A stretch of DNA of 11,670 bases. It comes from an uncultured Methylophilaceae bacterium. Its GTDB lineage: Bacteria; Pseudomonadota; Gammaproteobacteria; Burkholderiales; Methylophilaceae. Below are positions 6,941-11,670 of the stretch, one piece after another (the first letter of the stretch is position 1; every line of letters starts with the position of its first letter). Under the pieces are notes generated by a model. The model was not told the origin of the DNA, ran no database searches, and saw nothing but the letters and a program-made list of their open reading frames with translations. The position numbers were made by a program, and so were the translations under genes. The DNA lies in contig CALKDJ010000097.1 of assembly GCA_938084195.1 (NCBI GenBank), positions 1 through 11,670 on the forward strand, written 5' to 3'.

Positions 6941-7753
6941 ATGGCAACATACGCCATTGGTGATTTGCAAGGTTGTTTCTATACTTTTAATAAACTCTTA
7001 GAAAAAATTTCTTTTAGTACCAGTAATGACGAACTATGGTTGGTTGGTGATATCCTCAACCGAGGTCAGAACTCTTTAGAAGTAGTTGATTGGTGTTATA
7101 ACAATCGACAAAATATAAAGTTAGTGCTGGGTAATCATGACCTGCACTTTTTAGCCATAGCTTTTTCCTTAAAGAATTTATCTAAAAGGGATACCCTCTC
7201 AAAACTTCTTTCGTCAGCTAAATTAAAATCATATATAGATTGGCTCCTTTCTATACCTTTGTTATACGAGAATGATGATTATGTAATGACCCATGCTGGA
7301 TTATTACCCTCATGGAGAAAAGATGATGCAGTTACATTATCCCGTTCATTTTCTGATGGCTTATTAGATAACCCTGAATCTCTTTTGAAATCAATGTATG
7401 GAAATAATCCTAATCTATGGCATGACGATTTGGACAAAGATGAACGTAATAGAATTGCAGTAAATGTAATGACCAGGATGCGATGTTTAGATAAAAATGA
7501 ATGCCTTGATTTTAAGTACAAAGGGACTTTAAATACAATACCTGAAAATTTAAAGCCTTGGTTTTCATTTGAAACTAGCAGAAATGATAACCAATTATTA
7601 ATTTCTGGGCACTGGTCTGCAATTAGTTTTCATAAACACCCATTAGGTTTTGCATTAGACAGTGGGTGTGTTTGGGGAGAGCAATTAACCGCATTATGTT
7701 TAGAAACAAAAAAAATCTTTCAAGAAAAAGCAGACTTAAAAGATTTAGCTTAG
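6941..7753 (+). CDS. apaH: Bis(5'-nucleosyl)-tetraphosphatase, symmetrical
   Basis: ApaH is a cytoplasmic metallophosphoesterase that splits diadenosine tetraphosphate (Ap4A) into two ADP and can remove Np4 caps from RNA. At 270 residues it is close to the usual 270-280. Metal-binding motifs appear in order: GDLQGC with Asp8, GDILNRG with Asp37, GNHDLHFLA with Asn65 and His66, MTHAGLLPSW with His118, and SGHWSA with His224. NVMTRMR (175-181) and LDSGCVWG (239-246) are further family blocks. ATG 6941 lies nine bases after the cytochrome stop with no clear Shine-Dalgarno; coupling to the upstream ORF is likely. The last nine bases overlap the 3' end of the convergent kinase gene. No truncation is visible. 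Confidence 0.95.
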   Translation: MATYAIGDLQGCFYTFNKLLEKISFSTSNDELWLVGDILNRGQNSLEVVDWCYNNRQNIKLVLGNHDLHFLAIAFSLKNLSKRDTLSKLLSSAKLKSYIDWLLSIPLLYENDDYVMTHAGLLPSWRKDDAVTLSRSFSDGLLDNPESLLKSMYGNNPNLWHDDLDKDERNRIAVNVMTRMRCLDKNECLDFKYKGTLNTIPENLKPWFSFETSRNDNQLLISGHWSAISFHKHPLGFALDSGCVWGEQLTALCLETKKIFQEKADLKDLA

Positions 7754-8671
7754 CTTCTCACCAAAAAGTGATTCAATTTCACTAAGACTTGCTCGATGAT
7801 TTTGCCCACCTCGTTGTTGAATTTTGATTGCTCCCATTACGGAGGCGAGTTTGCCTGTTTTCTCCCAAGATAATTCATTGACAATTCCGTAAACTAAACC
7901 TGCTCTATATGCATCCCCACAACCAGTTGGATCAATAGGTGCATCCACTTTGACAGGGGCAATAGATATTTCTTGGTCAGTATATATTATTGAACCTTGA
8001 GACCCTTTCGTAATTATTAATGCTTCAACTTTTGCAGAAAGTTGTTTTATGTCAAGTCCAGTAACATTCATTAACATTTCAGCCTCATAACCATTAAGTG
8101 CAATATAGTTAGCTTGAGAAATAAATTCATTTAATTCTTCTTTATTGAACATAGGGAGGCCTTGTCCAGGATCAAATAGAATGGGTATATTTTTTTCATG
8201 ACACTCCTTTGAGTGATTCATCATTCCATCTTTACCATCGGGAGCAATTATGGCTAATGACATTTTTTCAGTGACACTTGAAATATTATTTTGATGCGAT
8301 TCCATCATTGCGCCGGGGTGAAATGCAGTAATTTGATTATCATCAAGATCGGTAGTGATATAGGCTTGTGCAGTTAATGTATTAGGAATTGTTTTAATAT
8401 AATCTTGGACTACTTCTAGTCGACTTAAGCGCTCTGAATAAGGGAGAAAATCTTCTCCAACCGTTGCCATAATAAATGAGGGAGATTGAAGTAGGGATAA
8501 GTTGTAAGCAATATTTCCTGCAGTGCCACCAAAGTTTCTTTTTAGTTCAGGGACATAAAAGGAAACACTAAGTTTATGGATTTGGTCTGGTAAAATATGA
8601 TTCTTGAAATAATCTTCAAAAACCATAATGGAGTCAAAAGCCAAAGAACCACAAATTAAGATATTTTTCAT
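7745..8671 (-). CDS. PfkB-family carbohydrate/nucleoside kinase (adenosine kinase- or ribokinase-like)
   Basis: A cytoplasmic ribokinase-fold ATP-dependent kinase of 308 residues. The N-terminal strand NILICGSLAFDSIM, the substrate-binding block FGGTAGNIAYNLSLL (47-61), the NxxE element NGYEAE (Asn193, Glu196), and the signature DPTGCGDAYRAGLVYG (247-262) with catalytic base Asp253 are all present. The FGGTAGNIAYNLA-type block and the overall length resemble proteins annotated as adenosine kinase in Methylophilales and Burkholderiales. The substrate cannot be fixed from sequence, since adenosine, ribose and other sugars share these motifs. Its ATG overlaps the hemJ stop as ATGA (8668-8671), so the two are translated together. 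Its 3' end overlaps convergent apaH by nine bases. Confidence 0.88.
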   Translation of the reverse strand: MKNILICGSLAFDSIMVFEDYFKNHILPDQIHKLSVSFYVPELKRNFGGTAGNIAYNLSLLQSPSFIMATVGEDFLPYSERLSRLEVVQDYIKTIPNTLTAQAYITTDLDDNQITAFHPGAMMESHQNNISSVTEKMSLAIIAPDGKDGMMNHSKECHEKNIPILFDPGQGLPMFNKEELNEFISQANYIALNGYEAEMLMNVTGLDIKQLSAKVEALIITKGSQGSIIYTDQEISIAPVKVDAPIDPTGCGDAYRAGLVYGIVNELSWEKTGKLASVMGAIKIQQRGGQNHRASLSEIESLFGEKLS

Positions 8672-9078
8672 AATGGTTTTAATTCTACCAACAAAATAAT
8701 GGCAATTAACAAAATAACAGGCACCTCGTTAAACCAACGGAAGAAAATATGTGAATGCTTATTTCGATTATGTTTAAAGTCCATTAAGTATTTAAAACAA
8801 TACACATGATAAATTACAAGCAATAAAACTAACAACAATTTTATGTTAAGCCATAAACCACTATAGCCATAATCAAGCAACCAAAAGCCTAGGATTATGG
8901 TGATTATTCCACCTGGAGTCATAATGCCATAGAAAAGCTTTCTTTCCATAATTACAAATCTTTCTAGGCTAATTTTATCCTTACTCATTGCATGGTAAAC
9001 AAAAAGTCTTGGCAGGTAAAATAAACCTGCGAACCAAGTTACCATAAAAATAATATGAAAAGCTTTTAACCAAAGCAT
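8668..9078 (-). CDS. hemJ: Protoporphyrinogen IX oxidase HemJ
   Basis: HemJ is the oxygen-independent-fold membrane protoporphyrinogen oxidase of many proteobacteria and cyanobacteria, converting protoporphyrinogen IX to protoporphyrin IX before ferrochelatase. The 136-residue product (family about 140-150) has four hydrophobic spans. It opens with the hallmark MLWLKAFHIIFMVTWFAGL then YLPRLFVYH, holding conserved His8, Trp15 and Arg24, continues with TPGGIITIILGFWLL (54-68) and GLWLNIKLLLVLLLVIYH with Lys80, and ends in the typical RWFNEVPVILLIAIILLVELKPL. Position 78 is Asn where I expect His in the common WLHxK form; this is a recollection of the family, not an alignment. It is the first gene of a two-gene unit with the PfkB kinase and lies 135 bases from the divergent FAD oxidoreductase gene. 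Confidence 0.9.
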   Translation of the reverse strand: MLWLKAFHIIFMVTWFAGLFYLPRLFVYHAMSKDKISLERFVIMERKLFYGIMTPGGIITIILGFWLLDYGYSGLWLNIKLLLVLLLVIYHVYCFKYLMDFKHNRNKHSHIFFRWFNEVPVILLIAIILLVELKPL

Positions 9079-9158
9079 GAACTAATTCTTTATTAAATGT
9101 CCAAAATTTATTGAGTTAATTTTCTCATAAATTTATCAATAACCCTAATGAGTTGGCG
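9079..9158 (-). promoter_or_regulatory. Upstream region of hemJ, weak promoter candidate
   Basis: This AT-rich stretch holds no gene. On the minus strand TTAACT, a 16-base spacer and TTTAAT form a sigma70-like candidate reading toward hemJ, with a very short leader before ATG 9078. The match is weak in a region this AT-rich. A 7-bp inverted repeat (TTATTGA 9108-9114, TCAATAA 9136-9142) is present but its 21-base spacing does not match a known operator such as FNR. Confidence 0.3.
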
Positions 9159-9187
9159 TTGTAAGGTAGATGGCTACATGCTATGAT
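9159..9187 (+). promoter_or_regulatory. Sigma70-type extended -10 promoter of the DUF3683 oxidoreductase gene
   Basis: TTGTAA (9159-9164; four of six consensus bases) is separated by exactly 17 bases from TATGAT (9182-9187; five of six), and TG at 9179-9180 makes an extended -10 (TGCTATGAT). Transcription would start near 9194-9196, giving a leader of about 20 bases before ATG 9214. That leader shows no Shine-Dalgarno. Confidence 0.65.
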
Positions 9188-9213
9188 TTTACATATTCCA
9201 CTTTAAAAAATTA

Positions 9214-11670
9214 ATGAACGCACCTTTATCTACCGATCTTTTGAAGACTCAAGCCCACCACAATAGCAGGGTGAGAGAGATACCATACAACTACACTTCC
9301 TTTTCTGACAAAGAAATTACTATTCGTTTTCTTGGTGAAGAGATATGGAATATTATCTATGGCATGCGACAAGAGAGAAAGACTGGACGTTCTGCACGTA
9401 TGTTGTTTGAAGTTTTAGGTGATCTTTGGGTGGTTTCTCGCAATCCATATCTTCAAGATGATTTATTGGATAACCCTAAAAGATTAAAACAGCTTGTAGA
9501 TGCAATGAATCACAGAGTTCAAAGCATTGAAGATAGAAGTTTTGGAAATATGAAGGTTGCACAACTCACCAAGGCTGCAAGTGCTGCTATCTCAAAATTT
9601 GTTGATGATTTTAAAACTACCAAAAAGTTAAGAAAAAAGATTGTAGCAAAAATCAAAAAAGTAACAAAAAAACATAATATTCAATTTGATGGCTTGGCTA
9701 GAGTTTCTCATGTAACTGACGCTACTGATTGGAGGGTTGAATTACCATTTGTAGTGTTACATCCTGATGCTGAGAGTGAGATACCAGGAATAGTTAAGGC
9801 TTGCATTGATCTAGAGTTAACAATCATTCCTAGGGGAGGTGGAACAGGTTATACCGGAGGTGTAATTCCTTTATCGCCATACTCAGCAGTGATTAATACA
9901 GAAAAATTAGACTCACACAGTAAAGTTGAATACAAAGATTTACCAGGAGTAAGTCATCCAGTTCCCACTATACGTTGTGAAGTGGGAGTAGTCACAAGAA
10001 GAGCTATGGATACTGCCTCAAAGGCAGGTTTAGAATTTGCTACAGATCCAACCTCAGCAGATGCTTCATGTATAGGCGGTAATGTTGCAATGAATGCAGG
10101 TGGAAAGAAAGCCGTGTTATGGGGAACAGCACTAGATAACCTTGCTTCATGGAGGATGGTTGACCCAAATGGGGATTGGAAAGAGATTGAGAGAATTGAC
10201 CATAATTTGGGAAAAATACATGATGTTTCGGTAGCAAAATTTAAAATTACTACCTTAAAAAAAGATGGCGTTACTCCCATTAGTGAGCCAGAAATATTAG
10301 AAATTCCTGGTAATAAATTTAGAAAGATAGGTCTCGGAAAAGATGTCACTGATAAGTTCTTAAGTGGTTTGCCAGGCATTCAAAAAGAAGGCTGCGATGG
10401 ATTAATTACTTCCGCGACTTTCATTTTACATAAAATGCCACAACACATCAGAACAGTATGCCTCGAATTTTTTGGTAATGTATCTAACGCCGTTCCTGCA
10501 ATTGTTGAAATAAAAAATTACTTAGATAATTTTGACAATGTATTTCTTGCTGGGCTAGAGCATTTGGATGAGAGATATATAAAAGCTGTTGGATATAGTA
10601 CCAAAGCTAGCAGGGCTATGAGACCCAAGATGATTCTTATTGCTGATATCGCCAGTGATGATGAGAGTATGGTTGGGGAGGCAGCTTCACGGACTGTTCA
10701 GATAGCAAATGCGAAGGATGGTGAAGGCTTTATCGCAGTTTCTTCCGAAGCTAGAAGGCGATTTTGGCTTGATAGGGCACGAACAGCTGCTATAGCCAAA
10801 CACACTAATGCCTTTAAAATAAACGAAGATGTTGTCATTCCATTGGAATCATTGGGTGAATATTCAAATGGTATTGATCGGATTAATATTGAGCTTTCAA
10901 TTAACAATAAGCTCAAACTCATTAAAGAAATATTTCAATATATATCAGAAGACCATTTTGAAATAAATAAAGATGATATTGATAGTGATGCCCATAACAC
11001 TAAAAAAAATCTTGCATTAGATTTAATAAATACGGTAGAAAAGAGATGGACTAATCTTCTAAATAATTTGGATAGTAATCCACATGAGTTAGAAAATATT
11101 CCAGAATTTAAGAATTATTATCAGACTGTATTTGAAGCAATCCAATCCTATGAATTAAGAGTTTCTTGGAAGGTAGAGTTAAAAGAACCACTCCTGGAAA
11201 TTTTTGCAGGAAGAGAATATGAAGATGTATTAAATAAAATAATGCAAATTCATAAAGAGATTTTAAAATCAAGAGTATTTATTGCCTTGCATATGCATGC
11301 AGGTGATGGAAATATACATTCCAATATCCCGGTTAATTCAGATGACTACGAAATGATGCAGGATGCGCAACAAGCTGTATCAAGAGTGATGGACTTAGCC
11401 AAGAGTCTTAATGGTGTTATTTCTGGTGAGCATGGAATCGGCATTACTAAAATGGAGTTTTTGGACGAATATACTATAGACACTTTTGCAACATATAAGG
11501 CTAAAGTTGACCCAAATGGACATTTTAATCATGGTAAATTACAGGCTGGATCTGGTCTTGCAAACGCCTATACACCAAGTTTTGGCCTCTTGGAGCAAGA
11601 ATCAATTATTATGGAACAATCTGCAATTGGTGAGATAGCAGATTCAATAAGTGATTGCATGCGTTGTGGT
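9214..11670 (+). CDS. DUF3683 / FAD-linked oxidase / Fe-S oxidoreductase (D-lactate-glycolate dehydrogenase superfamily), 3' end outside window
   Basis: The frame is open from ATG 9214 to the window edge: 819 codons without a stop. The N-terminal 100 or so residues ([52 protein letters not shown]) match the DUF3683 domain. A PCMH-type FAD-binding domain follows, with [11 protein letters not shown] at 206-216 and [20 protein letters not shown] at 279-298. The FAD-oxidase C-terminal domain carries [12 protein letters not shown] (693-704) and SGEHGIG (737-743), whose histidines belong to the substrate/metal site of GlcD and D-lactate dehydrogenases. Residues 815-819, CMRCG, begin a 4Fe-4S motif, so a GlpC/GlcF-like Fe-S part should follow; family members reach about 1,250-1,300 residues. 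Substrate is a 2-hydroxy acid by homology, but unproven. ATG 9214 is chosen because TGA 9184 precedes it in frame and relatives also begin MNAP. Open antisense frames within it are shadows. Confidence 0.92.
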   Translation, partial: MNAPLSTDLLKTQAHHNSRVREIPYNYTSFSDKEITIRFLGEEIWNIIYGMRQERKTGRSARMLFEVLGDLWVVSRNPYLQDDLLDNPKRLKQLVDAMNHRVQSIEDRSFGNMKVAQLTKAASAAISKFVDDFKTTKKLRKKIVAKIKKVTKKHNIQFDGLARVSHVTDATDWRVELPFVVLHPDAESEIPGIVKACIDLELTIIPRGGGTGYTGGVIPLSPYSAVINTEKLDSHSKVEYKDLPGVSHPVPTIRCEVGVVTRRAMDTASKAGLEFATDPTSADASCIGGNVAMNAGGKKAVLWGTALDNLASWRMVDPNGDWKEIERIDHNLGKIHDVSVAKFKITTLKKDGVTPISEPEILEIPGNKFRKIGLGKDVTDKFLSGLPGIQKEGCDGLITSATFILHKMPQHIRTVCLEFFGNVSNAVPAIVEIKNYLDNFDNVFLAGLEHLDERYIKAVGYSTKASRAMRPKMILIADIASDDESMVGEAASRTVQIANAKDGEGFIAVSSEARRRFWLDRARTAAIAKHTNAFKINEDVVIPLESLGEYSNGIDRINIELSINNKLKLIKEIFQYISEDHFEINKDDIDSDAHNTKKNLALDLINTVEKRWTNLLNNLDSNPHELENIPEFKNYYQTVFEAIQSYELRVSWKVELKEPLLEIFAGREYEDVLNKIMQIHKEILKSRVFIALHMHAGDGNIHSNIPVNSDDYEMMQDAQQAVSRVMDLAKSLNGVISGEHGIGITKMEFLDEYTIDTFATYKAKVDPNGHFNHGKLQAGSGLANAYTPSFGLLEQESIIMEQSAIGEIADSISDCMRCG

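Noticed and set aside
7279..7521. 80-codon minus-strand frame inside apaH
   Set aside because: Antisense to conserved apaH motifs (HAGLLPSW, NVMTRMR); no supporting signal of its own.
7763..7783. Small hairpin followed by TTTTT on the minus strand (AGTGA...TCACT)
   Set aside because: The stem is only 5 bp with a 7-base loop and lies inside the kinase C-terminal coding sequence, before its stop codon, so it is unlikely to be a terminator.
9108..9142. Inverted repeat TTATTGA / TCAATAA upstream of hemJ as an FNR-type site
   Set aside because: FNR half-sites are separated by four bases; here the gap is 21. Seven-base inverted repeats are expected by chance in such AT-rich sequence.
9954..10379. 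141-codon open frame on the minus strand (also shorter ones at 10040-10237 and 10698-10922)
   Set aside because: They lie antisense to the FAD-binding and oxidase domains of the large + strand gene, whose frame shows clear family motifs across the whole span. The minus products are low-complexity, Ser/Pro/Leu-rich and match nothing I recognise.
1..11670. Mobile element, CRISPR, phage or defence system
   Set aside because: No transposase, integrase, repeat array, toxin-antitoxin pair or nuclease is seen. Every substantial frame is explained by respiratory, heme or metabolic genes in a conserved order.

Overview
The window is a compact, AT-rich stretch of bacterial chromosome carrying the distal part of an aa3-type cytochrome c oxidase locus, its assembly genes and the heme A branch. 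The gene set points to a betaproteobacterium: CtaG/Cox11 rather than a bacillus-type assembly set, a tiny cox-linked membrane protein between coxA and ctaG, a DUF2909 'twin transmembrane' gene, and a giant DUF3683 FAD/Fe-S oxidoreductase. The low GC and tight packing resemble streamlined planktonic Methylophilales (OM43 / Methylopumilus-like). That lineage call is inference from composition and gene order, not from a marker gene.

Layout. Positions 1-2380 (+) hold the 3' part of coxA, a 41-residue membrane protein, ctaG and coxC, closed by a strong hairpin terminator (2396-2422). A small DUF2909 membrane gene (2421-2633, -) faces this terminator. SURF1 and an overlapping SCO-like thioredoxin-fold gene follow (2672-3971, +), then a convergent TlpA/ResA-like thioredoxin (3968-4456, -). 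From a divergent intergenic region, ctaA, ctaB, a membrane-anchored monoheme cytochrome c and apaH run on the + strand (4534-7753). Convergent to apaH is a two-gene minus-strand unit, hemJ followed by a PfkB-family kinase, overlapping by ATGA (9078-7745). The window ends in a large + strand gene (9214-11670, open at the edge) for a DUF3683/FAD/Fe-S oxidoreductase of the D-lactate/glycolate dehydrogenase superfamily, behind a recognisable extended -10 promoter.

How the genes work together. HemJ makes protoporphyrin IX, the precursor of heme B. CtaB farnesylates heme B to heme O and CtaA oxidises it to heme A. SURF1 assists heme A insertion into CoxA and CtaG delivers copper to CuB. The SCO-like and TlpA-like proteins probably handle thiol redox chemistry on the periplasmic side. 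The cytochrome c may be an electron carrier to the oxidase. ApaH, the kinase and the FAD oxidoreductase are metabolic neighbours with no evident direct role in oxidase assembly.

No gene-free stretch exceeds about 140 bases. I see no RNA genes, insertion sequences, CRISPR arrays, phage genes or attachment sites. The locus looks conserved and housekeeping rather than a new system. The most useful points are the short gene at 805-930, corrected starts for ctaG and the DUF2909 gene, the SCO-like protein without its copper-binding histidine, and the large open gene that fills 9214-11670.
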